DNA of 64,000 nucleotides from Trichobilharzia regenti (GCA_944472135.2 OX235262.1:25281362-25345361); one strand, 5' to 3'. Positions 31,680-44,250 are shown, counted from the stretch's first letter. Notes: generated by a model not told the origin, from the sequence alone. Numbers and translations: made by a program.

Positions 31680-32540
31680 TATTATTATTTCGTAGATTCT
31701 TTACAACCGCTTTACAACTTACATGGTTAACAATAATAAAATAAAGCCCATGGCAATTACTCAGTTAAATAAAAACAAAAGTACATACTAATCACCAATC
31801 ATATTTAAAAGGTCATGTAGTCCATGGTAGCCGAAGACTTCGGTCAGCTATCAAACGCACATTCTGCGCCGCCATATCTCTTTTTCTCACTTGCCGAACA
31901 TTTTCGATCCCTGCACCTAACTACGATTAAAGGACGAAATTCTGTTAACTCCACTTCAAACTGTATCTACAAGTTCACCTGCTCCAGCTGCGGTGACACC
32001 CATATAGGTAGAACCAACAGAATGTTCCAATGTCGTCGAAAAGAACATGTTCCAAAATGGCTATTCAATCATATCGAAAATCCTAACGCGATTAATCTAA
32101 ATAGAAATTCAGCATCATCATCCACTACAAAACACTTATTAATGTCAGGTCACAAAATCAATCAATATTAATGACCGTTTCACAATTATTTCACATTAAT
32201 CTAATTCAAGGTTGGTAATTAAAGGCGATGGAAACACTTTGGGGGATTAATCACATACAGCCTAAACTGTGTGTACACTCAAAACAATAGACTTCAATCT
32301 TCGCCTACTATGGACTACATAACCTACCTAAATATGATTGGTCATTAGTATGTACTTTTGTTTTTATTTAACTGAGTAATTGCCATGATCTTTATTTTAT
32401 TATTGTTAACCATGTTAGTTGTAAAGCGGTGGTAAAGAAACTACGAAATGACATCATCTCGCGAAATTTGTCTTCTTAATGCCTTATTCAAATTTATGAA
32501 AGGGACTAATTGTTTTATTTTTTTATTTTTTATTTATTTA
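31680..32540 (+). mobile_element. Miniature PLE: endonuclease fragment between inverted repeats
   Basis: Left arm (31680-31830) and right arm (about 32265-32460) are inverted copies of each other (ATGGTTAACAATAATAAAATA; TACTTTTGTTTTTATTTAACTG). Between them only a GIY-YIG part is left: frame 31824-32171 with IYKFTCSSCGDTHIGRTNRM, CRRKEHVPKWLF and a final TKHLLMSGHKI. No RT remains. The arms are of the same family as the PLE at 37045-40075. The strongly 5'-truncated core with both arms kept suggests template switching rather than deletion. Confidence 0.7.
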
Positions 32541-33299
32541 TTTATTTTTTGATTATAGCTTGATTCCACACTGTATTTTTGGTACAAGTATGGAATTTTC
32601 AGCATGGATATCGGTAGCCCAAATTTCGCAGGCCGACCATAGATATCAAGGTGTGCTTCGGCGTGGGCTCGAGTATTTGATTATGGGAATAACATTCTGA
32701 CTGGTTAACAACCTTCCAGTGCACAATTTGCAATTGGATTTCAACTAGGTATCTTGGATCTCTTGAAGGAAACACCGCAGATATCGCTTGGTGGCATGGA
32801 TTGCGCTTCAGCTCAAAGACAACTGTGTCACAGAATACACCGTCAATCAATATTTTACTTGAGGATATTGTACGAAGGCAAGTTATCATGTAATCGACTC
32901 CTCCGAAAATTCAGAATACTCTATAAATACTGTCCGAAATAAAGACACTGTGATAATATTCCACTGCCAGGTTAACCAGTAACATCATGGAAACTCACAA
33001 CTCTATTTCGAAAATTAAACTCATCATTAAATTTCCATGAGGCGGATACTCTCACTTGCACAGCCATTAAACCGGAATTTGAGAAATCCCAGCCCATAGT
33101 TTATAGCTAACTTAATCGTCATTCTTCTGCATGAGGTAACTTTTATGTCGTCGTTGTCAAGTTGGCCGGTGCGTAAATATGACAAATCCTCATGCAGGTT
33201 GTTGGATTTGACAAGTATATATATATATACATATCTTATAAAAGCAGCGTGTGTTTGCATCATGTACACCTTCATCGGGTAAGGTGTTGCAGCTCGGTG
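32541..33299. other. No confident gene; low-complexity T-rich start
   Basis: 32516-32550 is T/A-rich low complexity. A 96-residue minus frame at 32599-32889 (ELKRNPCHQAISAVFPSRD) is unlike any family I know and has the feel of an interspersed repeat read by chance. Confidence 0.3.
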
Positions 33300-34310
33300 A
33301 AATTCCTTTTCAGTCCATCATTCCTATTCAGATAATTTCAATTTCATTTGATATGAAGTGTTTCTGATATTAGACATTCTTTGTGATTTCTGGAGTTTTT
33401 CTGGATAATGATTTCAATATTGTCAAAATCGATTTTCTGACCTGATTCTATCGCATGCAGACTGATGTAGGCTGATGGTTTTTCAAGCTTTTCTAGTTCA
33501 ACTGGATTTCTGAGTGGTCGAACAGGCGCTCTACGGAGTTCATTTCTTCTGATTTTGATTTCTCGTGATGTTTGTCTATCGCATCACATTCAAACATTTG
33601 ATTTTGTTGACACAATTTGATAGAGAATCCTTAAGGATTTGTTCTTTTATAAGGACAAGATTGCTTTTCAATGTGTATGATGTTTTGAAGAAAACTCTGA
33701 TGTCGTGCTTATTGAGCACTCTTCTGATATCGCCTAATGTTTCGGAAATACAACCTGGTGAGGTCCATGGCTTCAGAGTACGTTTTCGACCATATTTAAT
33801 GTCAGTATCGATTTTATTGATGAAGTTGTTTTGCTTGAGAGTTTCAGTAATGTTTGATATTTGTTCTTCTTTTTCTTTCTCATCTGTTATCAAAGGGTGT
33901 GCTCGTCTAAGAAGATTCGAAACAACTGACACCTTTGCGTTCATATGGTGTGATGATCCATAGTCCAAATATTCATTGGGATGGGTTCGTTTTCCTGAAT
34001 ACACCTATATTAAAATGTCCGTTTTCCCTCTTCTTTACTAGGCAGACAGTCTAGAAATTGTAGTTCACCGATGTCTGATTCTGCCTGCTAAGTAAACTGA
34101 ATGCTGGAAGATAGATTGTTCAGTTTCTCCAAGAATAGAATGTGAAGATCTCATTTTAGCACTACAGAAGTGTCACCAACGTATCTTAAACGTATTTTAG
34201 GCGTAAGCATGATTGAAAAGGTGTTATATTCGAAACTAATCAATAAAAAATCAGCGAATATTGAGGGAGCTGATGAACCCAGAGCAACACCATTTGTCTA
34301 TTTATATATA
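33300..34310 (-). pseudogene. Decayed PLE with mutated RT active site
   Basis: Minus strand. At 34310-34170: GVALGSSAPSIFADFL and RYVGDTSVV (catalytic YVDD now YVGD). Frame 33576-34004 holds the RT-endonuclease linker: SNLLRRAHPLITDEKEKEEQ, GDIRRVLNKHDIRVFFKTS. At 33490-33360 the endonuclease end SAYISLHAIESGQKIDFDNI appears in another frame. Several stops and shifts. Confidence 0.7.
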
Positions 34311-34349
34311 TTCAATTTTCAGAAAGAATTTTAGGCTCCTAATTGTTTC

Positions 34350-35030
34350 ACCAGAAGGAGGTGACCTCTGTCAAATTTCTCCCGTTGATGGTGAATAGTG
34401 CTGGCTGTTTGTCTCTGTCAGTGATAGTTGGTTATTTCCATCAACTCCACCTGCTCTCATCGAAATCTCTTCCTGAATTATTTGCTCTTGGTTTGATGGA
34501 CATTTAGATCGCTCATGGGGATTTTGATGTCGCCACTCCGGATGTTGTCCATTACTATTTGCAGCTGTTTATAGAAATCTTTCCTCTTCTCTTGCTCTGA
34601 GTTGTTGGTAACTGCTTAGCAGGGGACGATTGTAACCTCCCTTCCTTCCTTTTGAATTGAGCCTTGCTGTCTTAATCCTGGATGAGACTGTTTCCCACTG
34701 CATTAAGGCTTTCATTTGCCCTGATGACATAATGATAGCTATTCACTCCATCAGTTTGTTGGTGTTTGTCATCTGAGTGACAGGTGTAGATGACTGACTC
34801 ATAGTTTGACAATTCTGATAGTCCACATCCATTCCTAGCCCTACTACAGCATGTCTTCTCATTTATTTGGTTGCAAGGGCAGCCTTCCCAGCTTCGTATA
34901 TTGTACAGAAATCCCACATCCCTATTCTTATTTGCTTTTTCCTCGACAGAAGACATATCAGCTGGTTAGTTGGCTTTTCGAAGGCTTTCACCAGCTGGCG
35001 TCACTTGATCTTTCGGATTTTAATGAAGAG
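34350..35030 (-). pseudogene. RTE LINE fragment with internal deletion
   Basis: 34371-34460 matches 13833-13920 and 34461-34680 matches 15587-15810 at nucleotide level, so the RT middle is deleted. Minus orientation. No intact frame. Confidence 0.6.
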
Positions 35031-35049
35031 TAACTTTTGTCTTCTAAAT

Positions 35050-35690
35050 ATTTTTTATTGACAATATTTTTCATGCGCATCGTCTCAACTACAGGCGGAA
35101 CTGACGAGGATATCAAAGCCAGAATCGGAAAAGCAAGACAAGCTTTCATTACTCTCAAATCTGTGTGGAGGTCAACAGCACTCAGCATCAGAAATAAGAT
35201 CCGGATTTTCAACTCCAATGTAAAGTCAGTGCTACTATACGGATCAGAGACTTGTCAAGTCATAAAGAGTATCTCAAACAAACTTCAGACCTTCATTAAC
35301 AGCTGTCTTCGCTCAATACTCAAGATCAGATGGCCAGTCAGAAATGATCAGCAACAGGTATCTCTAGCAATGAGCGAACCAACCAGGAACCGATTGTGCA
35401 ACAAATAGGCAGGAAGAAATGGAGATGGATTGGCTGGCCATACTCTGAGGAAACCATCAAGTGACATCAATAGACAAGTCATTGCTGGAGTGGAACCCGA
35501 ATAGACAGCGGCGAGTTGGTCGTCAGTGCAAGGGTGACTTGGAGGAGGTCATGCGAGGAGAAGATGAAAGCATGTGGACAGACCTGGAGCGGGGTGAAAA
35601 AGTTGTCAGAAAACACAAGGCAATGGAGGTGCGCAGCTGAAGCCCTATGTTCCTCTAGGAACTAAAGGATACAATAATAATAATAATAAA
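35050..35690 (+). pseudogene. RTE LINE 3' fragment
   Basis: Frame 35037-35408 reads ARIGKARQAFITLKSVW, IRIFNSNVKSVLLYGSET, FINSCLRSILKIRWP, the C-terminal part of RTE ORF. After 35409 the frame is broken (RRKWRWIG-type segment). The 3' end is GAAGCCCTATGTTCCTCTAGG followed by (AATA)n at 35670-35695. This tail matches the SINE tail. Confidence 0.8.
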
Positions 35691-35695
35691 TAATA

Positions 35696-37044
35696 AAGCT
35701 TTTGTAACAGTTTGTTCGGTTTTCTTGTGCTGGGTCACTATCCCCATGCTCAATCCGTTCTCTTCACCCGAGCTTGAGATCAGCTGGAAATCTAGCGACC
35801 TAGTAAACTAAGTGGGATAAACTGGCTGTTACACAGGTGAAGTATAATATGCCTGATTTATCAAGAATAAAATATACTTCACACAGCAAAATACACAAAT
35901 CACGGAAGAACGCAGGAATAAAACCGATAATACAGTCCACATTCCATAGACAGTTTCGATTATTATTTTCGATAATTATATATATTCTTTCCTTGAAAAC
36001 AAAGGGGTGGTGTGAATTACAGACAACAGATTAGTGATCAAATAACACCAAGTGCATTATCCCTGCCATTGTTGAAAAATTTATTTTATCTTGTTCTAGT
36101 TATGGTCAGATATTTCAGAGGTTCTTAATAGTCCAAATAGCTATTACATAGGTGAAGTATAATCTGTCTGGTCTATTCACATATAACAAGCGCACACAAG
36201 AGGGTGGAATAAAGTGTCAGTAAGAAGATCTAACGTCACAGAATTTGATATAGTGGTTGGTGAATTTGATAATAGAAACAATAAATCAACATTTGTCCGA
36301 AACATTAGGGATATATTCGACTACCTTCACAACGAATAGTAAAGAATCAAGGAAACTTTGATATGAACGTTTCTCAGTTGTGTAGCTGCAACTGAAGTGA
36401 TTACAAACAATAAATTGTATTAGAAATATCATCCAGTGAATTACACGGTTTGACTCTGTAGGAAAATATTCAATCAACAAATTGATGTGGCAACCATACA
36501 ACCTGAACCAAGTGAATGTGATTGTTTCATCAAATGTAAGTCATAACATGCATAACTTAAAAATGAAAGCACTTCAAAGTGTAGTACGCCTTAATTAGAT
36601 TATGGAGAATCAAAGTTACTGTAATTCTGTTTCATTTCAATAGTTATTCTACTGTGAAACTGATTAGTAGCATCGTGGCAATTCACAAAAATGTTTTGTA
36701 ACTTTCATTCAAAATTTGATGAAAAGTAATGATATTGTGGGCATAAATCATTATTACTCACACTCGTATATTTATTAACTGGTATGGTCATCTGCTTTGA
36801 ACAAACCTCACATTGGATTTTGACGGATAATCACTTAGTGCCCCATTTATGTAAATTATAATATGCACATACGTTTCCAAATGCATTCGTAAACAGTTTA
36901 ATCAGATATCACTTTAATTATAACCTTTTGTGGAATGAAACTTTCACCGATAAATAAAAGTTGAAATCTGTTTAATCGGACAGGATGTTTTAAATCGAAT
37001 TCCATTAATAACTCAAATGCGAGGATATATTTCAATATACATAT
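35696..37044. other. No gene recognised; a diverged ~40-bp duplication
   Basis: GCTGTTACACAGGTGAAGTATAAT at 35826 recurs in diverged form at 36141 (GCTATTACATAGGTGAAGTATAAT). Otherwise AT-rich without motif. Confidence 0.35.
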
Positions 37045-37261
37045 TATGAAGAAGACAAATTTCACGAGACGATATCATTTCGTAGTTTCTTTACAACTGC
37101 TTTACAACTAACATGGTTAACAATAATAAAATAAAGTTCATGACAATTACTCAGTTAAGTAAAAAATACAAAAGTACATACTAACGACCACTCATATTTA
37201 AATAAGTCCCATAGTCCATAGTAGGCAAAGATTGAAGTCTATTGTTTTTTGTACACACAGT

Positions 37262-37885
37262 TTAGGCTGTGCTTCCATCACATTCAATAACCAACCTTGA
37301 ATTAGAGTTATGTGAAATAATTGTGAAACAGCCATTGATATCGATTTCGTGACTTGACATTAATAAGTGTTTTGCAATGAATGATGATGCTGGATTTCTA
37401 TTCAGATTAATTGCATTAGGATTTTCTATATGATTTCGTAGCCATTTTGGAACATGTTCTTTTTGACGACATTGGAACATTCTGTAGGTTCTACCTATAT
37501 AGGTGTCACCACAGCTGCAGGTGAACTTGTAGATACAGTTTGTAGTAGAGTCCACAGAATTTCGTCCTTTAATCGTAGGTACAGGGATCAAAAATGTTCG
37601 ACATGTAGGAGAAAGAGATGCGGCATAGAATGTGCTTTTGGTGGATGACTGACGTTTTTGAGCTGTCAACTGCAGAATCTGGTCACCCTTCAATGGTAGG
37701 TTAATGAAGATAGCTTTCTTTGGTACAGAAGCTGCCTTTTCGAGATGTGATCTTGCTTTACTGTGACAAGTGATAAAGTTTTCCGGATAACCATTAGCTA
37801 ATAAATTTGAATGTATATGTTGAAACTCATTCATCACTGTGTCACTCGTGCATATGTTTTGGGCCTCTGAGAACAAACATTTCAC
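37262..37885 (-). pseudogene. PLE GIY-YIG endonuclease frame (207 aa)
   Basis: Longest intact frame of the element: linker FINLPLKGDQILQLTAQK, then the Cys/YIG core and HLLMSSHEIDINGCFTII. In a whole element it would be the C-terminal third of the polyprotein. Confidence 0.75.
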
Positions 37886-39323
37886 TAAGGAATGTTTATA
37901 CGGGATAGGAATAAAACTGGTAAGACGAATATATTGTCCACTCCATGTCTGTTTATGAAAAATAGATCACTGAATCGTTCCATCATCTCTCCTGCTCATT
38001 GTAATATCCAGGAAACCGAGTTTGTTATTCCAAACGAGTTCGGAAGTCACTCGAATATTTGGATGAATATGACTAAATAGGATAATAAAGTTTTCAACAG
38101 ATTTACTATCATTACCAATAATGAGAGTATCATCGACATAACGTTCATACAGCATAAGTTCTCCAAGCACACCTTGCATTTGTTTGTCCAATTTCGACAA
38201 GAATATATATCTGCTAACAGGGGTCCCAGAGGGCTCCCAATCGCAACACCATCGATTGGTTTGTATGCCTTATCTTGGAAGGTGAATTTAATATTTTCTG
38301 TACACATTAGGATGACGTCTCGGATGAAAGTTACAGGAATAGGTAAGTTTATGCCGTTGCTTGTGATATATTCGCAAATAAAATCAATAGTTTTATTAGG
38401 GGAACATTGCTGAATAAAGATTCTATGTCACTTGAACACATAACCTTTTCCCTGATGTTCAAGGTGTCTAGCATTTCTGTAAGATCAAATGAACTTTTTA
38501 CAGAATGAGTCTCTTACAGGTGTAAGGACCTCTGTAATCCACTTGACGATTTTATGGTAAGGAGGATTTGACATGTCTAAGATGGGTCTCAGTGGGTTCC
38601 AGTTTTGTGGATCTTCGGAAGGCCATAAAGCTGAGGAATATGTGACCCAATTGGTTTGAGTTGTTTATAAAGTTTTTCATTTACAAAACCATCCATCAGT
38701 AAAATCTGAAGTTGACGACTGATCTGCTTTTCCACAAGCAGCAAATTATCAGTAGCATTATCCACCAGAAATTTAGACTGATCTTTGAGGATATCATTCA
38801 TTTTATTTTGATAATCCGATTTGTTCATAATGACAACGCATTCTTCCTTATCACGTTTAAGGATAACAAGATTATCTTTTTCGATTAATTCCTTAAGTGC
38901 GGCGTGGTGTTCCTTTGGTAAACCATATTTTCTGGTGTATTCTAGCATTTAGAAATCGGTGAGAAATGTCAACCAGTTTAACTATGAACCAGTCCAGATT
39001 ATCTTTACTAGAAGAAGTTAAATCAGAGATTTGATCACAAAGGTTCTTATACTGTGACTGGACTTCCATTTTGTTTATTTTCATAGGAATAGTTTTGTAC
39101 TTCAATGCATAAGATAATGCTTCCAACTGTAGTTTGGATAGAGTGCAAGTAGAAAAATTAATTATATGCTAGTGGATATCTTCGAAAAATTCCAAAATAT
39201 GATTCGTGTCTTTTAAAGATTTTGTTAATTTTTGTTCAGTAGAATTTATGGTCCTTTTTACCATATCACTGCAAAAGACAAAATACAGTGAATTTATTTG
39301 AACAAAGCAAGAACTACAGTTTC

Positions 39324-39375
39324 AGCAGAATAAAATGGTACCATCTTTTATTTCGTTGTCTTCTAGTCAGCTGCT
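39324..39375 (-). ncRNA. Hammerhead-like motif, nested element left arm
   Basis: Minus strand: AGCAG / CTGCT stem I, core CTGACTA (consensus CTGANGA, one change), GAAGACAAC, GAA, palindromic stem III around ATGGTACCAT, T at the cleavage position. Stem II is not formed beyond one G-C pair. Confidence 0.4.
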
Positions 39376-39585
39376 TACATGGCAAAGACATTATTAAATA
39401 TATCTACAACAACAATTTTAACATACTTGCACAGAGTTCAGTTTAAACAAAAATCAATCGATCAATATACTCATACACTAAAAATATATACATATATAAA
39501 TATGCAATATTAACCACTATTCCAAACAATAATAATCAAACACAATGGAAACTTTTAGCATTTTTAATAATGTCTTTGCCATGTA

Positions 39586-39637
39586 AGCAGCTGACGAGAA
39601 GGCAAAGAAATAAAAGATGGTACCATTTTATTCTGCT
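39586..39637 (+). ncRNA. Hammerhead-like motif, nested element right arm
   Basis: AGCAG / CTGCT stem I, intact core CTGACGA, GAAGGCAAA, GAA, the same palindromic stem III and T. The two arms differ at the core and the stem II region. Confidence 0.45.
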
Positions 39638-40162
39638 AAAACAGTGAATTTAATTCGACATACTAAAGATAAATTATCCATGACGGGAATTAGTCTTTGG
39701 TGTGTTTCAATAAATTTCGAAAGTTTGTCAGTAATTTCATCAATTTCTAATTCAGCAAGATGCTGAAGGTTGGAGAGTGAAGATTTTGACTTATTTCGAC
39801 GTAGTGATTTGTAAAATGATATAAGATAATGTTATTTTCTATGCAGTTGCGATAAAACCTTTATCGTTCACGTTGAATTACAATTTTACATCTCAGATTT
39901 AGAAGACAGTTCAGAAGTCATATAGTATCTTCCGGGAGCCTTCATTTGAGAAAATAAAAACAATTAGTCCGTTTGATAAATTTGAATAAGGCATTAAGAA
40001 GACAAATTTCGCGAGATAATATCGTCATTTCGTACTTTCTTTACAAACGCTTTACATACTAAGATAAATAAAAAAAGGCACTTCCACACAGGTTCACCTC
40101 ATTGATATTATGTAGTGTCTCTGACTGGCGATGGTAGATGGCTGCAGGAAAAGGTGTCATTC

Positions 40163-40388
40163 TTAATTTCCTCCTTCGTCCAGTATTCTCTTCATTTCAT
40201 CTATTTGGTAATTATATCTGTTTATCCATCTTTCATTAGCCTTATCTGTAGCGATCTCTTCTCCTACAACTAGTGACCTGGTTATTTGATGTACCTCCTT
40301 CAATATATTAGGAAATATGTGATAATAGGCATTATTACTGCATTGTGTAAAGGAATTAACTAAGTGTGGTCGTTCGCATATCAGTACT
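40163..40388 (-). CDS. Putative terminal exon of an unidentified gene
   Basis: Acceptor TTTTCCTTGGCTATTATCAG ends at 40389; the exon encodes VLICERPHLVNSFTQCSNN, HIFPNILKEVHQITRSLVVG and NYQIDEMKRILDEGGN before a stop. Amphipathic, helix-like ending, no known motif. Composition looks protein-like and unlike the retroelements around. No upstream exon was found. Confidence 0.35.
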
Positions 40389-40423
40389 CTGATAATAGCC
40401 AAGGAAAAATAAGCCACTTTCAT

Positions 40424-43029
40424 CTTATTTTATTAACTAAATTGTATTCATAGAATATAAAAATAGAAAGAAAATATCAAAACATTTGGCTATTATTCAG
40501 CAAAGCTGCATTTTCTGAAAATAGTGCCATATTTTGTTTTCACTTCATCAGTGATACACAACACCTGTGTCAGTCAATGAGTGAAGGAAGAGATTCTCAC
40601 GTTAAAATAACCACATACCTAAAAATTTATGGCAATTGTAAAAACTCCTCTTGAAGAGAAACTAAACTTTACACTGTATGAGTGTGTTTGGCATCTTCAA
40701 TTGTTTAGATTAGAATATGAATATTTTTTTGTGCAAAAATTAATTAATGCCTTATTTCGAAATCATCTGAATTAATGTAGAATACAAATTACTGCCCAGA
40801 GTGGGGAGAATGTCGGCTGTACTGTAGGAAAGATGACGTGATGTTCAAGTTCACCGGTTTGATCGTAAAAGTTGTGGAAGAACTGTCAAACAGGCAAGGA
40901 TAAGGATTTGAATGGATTACCCAATAAAGAAATTTTCATCATGTCAGAAATAGTAAGATAAATTCTGATGGTTTTGATGATTTCTGTTTTTTCCTCGTGA
41001 TGTGTGTATACCTTTAGTAGACAGTTAGACAGAGTATTTTGGAATTCTCGGCATAAATTTGGTCATAATTTCGATGAATATGTACATGATCCTTAGGTGA
41101 TAATTTGCAAGTATTTAACTGATTTCAAGTTTGACCAAGAACTGACTTCAAATGAAAGACGACTGAGTACGAAGGAGTACTAACTAGATAACAGTTTTAT
41201 CCTTGTTGGGAACTCTTCTACACTGCGTCCCAAACACCCCGTCCATTCATCGACAGAGGAGAGCTAGTTTACCGCTGAGGCTCGTGGCATATTGTGTAAC
41301 AGCCAGATAACGTCACTGGTGAGCATTTGTCCTCACACCTATCACAGTGTTTCTTAGGGGTGGTTTTTTCCCAAAAAATACCCAGGAAGTTTTATCCTGC
41401 AGTCAGTCACTAGAGCTCACTGAAGGGAGATTTTATTTGCTTTCGTAAAAAGTTTTATCAATCTTAGAAATTCAATATTCAGATAGACGGTATTAACCAA
41501 TCGATAGAAATGAATACACATGAATAAAAGGCCGAAGTTCAGGTCAGCAAATAAATAATCATTAGCAATAAAAGTGAGAAAGAGGGTTAGAAAATCTTCA
41601 GAAACTATTGATCACGTTTAAGGTTAACAGAGAGAAGCTGGCTGAATGATCCGTGTAGAATTGTGAAGTCTCACTTCAAATCAAAGTGTGCTCTAGAGAT
41701 TTTGTTCAGAAGGAGAACGAGGGCTTCGAAAGTTAACCATCCATCTCAGACAATTCAGAAGAACAAACTTCCAAAATTCACTAGTAGTGACTTCCTGTAA
41801 AACTGTTTCTAATGTAGCGAGTGTAGTGAGACCACTGTAATAATCTTATTTGTAAGGAAAAAGTTTATTTCTGGTTGATTACTTAGAGTTAAGGAAAGTA
41901 ATTCTACAGAATTCTCTCAGTAGTATTGGTACTAAAATATAAAATGTGTGCGAATGGAAATACTGTGGAGTATTTATACATTCTATTTGTATCAGAATAC
42001 GAGTGTTATTATAAAAGAAAAATAATGACCACAATAAATCAAAATATGACAAAGAATTTACTATTAGCCGATTTAGGCTAATGAGTATGCTTCTGTAAGC
42101 AGACGCTGGATTTGGCGTCCTAAATTGTCAGTGATTCAGTTGCACATTACTGGAGTTTTTATAGTCTCTCAGGCGATATAGGGGAACTCTACATGTCAGT
42201 GTGAAGTACCAGATGTCCAGAATAGACGACGTGCTGGAGGATTTCTATATCCTTAAAAATGTTTCTTGACAGACACCTCTGGATGTTCATTCTAAGGCAA
42301 ATTACCTATTGGAGCATTTATTTAATATTCACTTCATACTGTCTCGAACAATATTCTGATTAGGTTCACTCAATATTGAACATGAATAAACTTGTTGATG
42401 TGTTATAAAATATCTTACAATGAAACCTTCAATATCAATCATTCCTTGGTTCCTTTATTACTTTTTTCTCTAAGAAAACGTTAAAATATTCATTAGTATC
42501 ATACCTCTCATGTTATTCTGCAAAATTAGCGTTCAGATGGCATAAATAGTGTTACTACAATGACTTTTCTTTTCCGAAGACTCTCTCAGTGACAACAGAA
42601 AATATCATCCTCATAACGCTGATTCAGTTCACTATTCCATATAGTGTTCCATAATTCCATTCTATGAGAAATGTGAAGGTAGATATTTAGTGAATTCCAT
42701 ATTACTACCCGTATTTATGCAATGATTTCCAAGTATAACGTAGAATTTCAGCTAGGTATCGGCATTTCATTCGCTTCCTTGTTATCACTTTCAGCCTGTT
42801 CGATGGATAACAACAATTTTTCATTTTCTATTTACATGGTTTTTCTCAATTCCCATTCGTAGGCCTTACTGGTCGATTCCCATCTGTGTTTCATTCAGGA
42901 TGCTGCATGGCAGTGTGATAACACTTTAATGTCCGTTTAGCATACATAAATCCACTTCCATTTCCTCCTGCACGTTGTCTGCGTAATATGCACTTTTCTG
43001 GTTTGCTACCCGTGGAATTTAATGATTGT
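40424..43029. other. No gene recognised; possible PLE terminal relic near 41725-41775
   Basis: GGGCTTCGAAAGTTAACCATCC then CTCAGACAATTC at 41730-41765 looks like a diverged copy of the terminal repeat at 51219/51779. The rest is AT-rich without motif. Confidence 0.3.
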
Positions 43030-43720
43030 TTATCCTTTTTAACTGGTAATCTGATCTACGGTGTCGTGACAGTGTAGGGGTGCTGAGGACAGTCTGCAGA
43101 AGGCTGTTGGGCATGCTTTGGATGGGACAACTCAAGTCTTTAAAGTATATAGAAGTACTGAATTACTTGAAACTAGTGTAACGACTTCCAATCTAATTTA
43201 GTGTACTTGGTCTTGTGGATCTCACTCCTATCCAGTTCGGCTTTCACGCCTTCATCCGTGCTGTTTGTAGATGTAACGATGTTGTCCAGGTCAGGTGAAT
43301 GAAAGAGACGACTTCGTGTATACTTCTCCAGTTGATAGTATTCAGTGTTAAAATTTTTTCGTAATCATTCATGGTACCACGCTCTGTAATACAGAAGTAG
43401 TTGCAAAACTAATTCACAGTTGACTGTGTCTACGCTAAGGTATAGAGGTGACTGCCACTCTTGGCGCCATATGATGATTCAGCAGAGAACTACGATTTGA
43501 TGGGTGCACTATTTCTGCCTATTTACTGGCAAACCCTTCCATACACTTACATTTTCAGACTTTATATTAGGAAGAGACCAGTTGATTCTCTTAGATTCGA
43601 TAGGAGCACGAATCCCCGCCAGCTGTGGCAAAGCCTCAAGTAGCCTTTCTTTCTGAGTTTGACAAAGTAGCCTTTCTTCTGGTCAGCTGTATCTTGACTT
43701 CCCCCCACATCTCTGATTTC
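43030..43720 (-). pseudogene. Very decayed RTE-like RT fragment
   Basis: Minus strand reading near 43700-43560 gives KKGYLRLCHSWRGFVLLSN, resembling the RTE block KKGDL..C.NYRGI.LLS. Many stops. Assignment rests on this one block. Confidence 0.35.
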
Positions 43721-43837
43721 TCTGATTTTTATTACATATTTATTTGTCTAAATAATGTAGGCATAGGTTGCACATGAAGCGACCCATAGTGCCAAAGGGT
43801 TTGCGAATGTATTCTCTCAGCAGTCAAATGACGTGTT

Positions 43838-44250
43838 CTCTACAAAGGGGAGTGAGAGATTGATCATGTATCCTTTATGTATACATAAATCTGGGTTAAA
43901 GCATTTGATTGCATTTGTTTCGGCAATTTACATTTCCTGTCCTCAGCACGTTTATTATTTTGAACGGCTTAGAGAACTTGACAAAACTTGACTCTACCCG
44001 CCAGGAATCAGTTAAGTGATCTTTGTGAATATTTGTTTCCTTTCAGAAGTAAATACCTCTAAGTATGCTTAGGGCACAGAATGGAGGCTTTTTTATTTAA
44101 CCTACCAATGTGGTGGTCACACCCATGGTTATAAATTTATAAACACACTTAGAAGGTGACTTATCTAATTTAGACAGGTTTACCTAGCAGGTAGAGATGT
44201 ACAGCAATAAGCGGATAGCTGCAGAATAACAATCCATCACTGTTCATTTT
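43838..44250 (-). pseudogene. Decayed PLE endonuclease fragment
   Basis: Nucleotide-level match to 24479-24900: GGGAGTGAGAGATTGATCATG against GGGAGTGAGAGGTTGATCACA, then the shared stretch with ATACATAAATCTGG and TTTCGGCAA. No open frame. Confidence 0.55.

Larger units (their letters stand above)
39297..39640. mobile_element. Nested 344-bp inverted-repeat element with 12-bp TSD
   Basis: Flanked by ACAGTGAATTTA at 39285-39296 and 39641-39652. It contains two inverted arms of about 75 bp (39321-39400 and 39560-39640) around a 160-bp AT-rich centre without coding capacity. Each arm carries a hammerhead-like motif. I infer a non-autonomous, PLE-mobilised element. Confidence 0.65.
37045..40075 (-). 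mobile_element. PLE with terminal repeats, ORF broken, nested insert
   Basis: Terminal repeats lie at about 37050-37260 and 39950-40075 in the same orientation (shared GAAGACAAATTTC, CATTTCGTA, TTTCTTTACAA). Coding pieces on the minus strand, N to C: 39126-38893 (N-terminal domain), 38948-38589 (LVILKRDKEECVVIMNKSDY, LYGLPKIHK), 38307-38170 (DGVAIGSPLGPLLADIYS), 38170-37967 (YERYVDDTLIIGND, intact YVDD) and 37885-37262 (CIYKFTCSCGDTYIGRTYR, KEHVPKWL, EN). At least three frameshifts. A foreign insert sits at 39297-39640 upstream of the coding part. Confidence 0.8.

Noticed and set aside
32415..32480. Hammerhead in the 31-32 and 37-40 kb PLE terminal repeats
   Set aside because: GAA plus a palindromic stem III-like ATGATATCAT is present, but no CTGANGA core or stem I partner upstream.
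32599..32889. 96-residue minus frame as a host exon
   Set aside because: No splice context or family motif; composition suggests a repeat.
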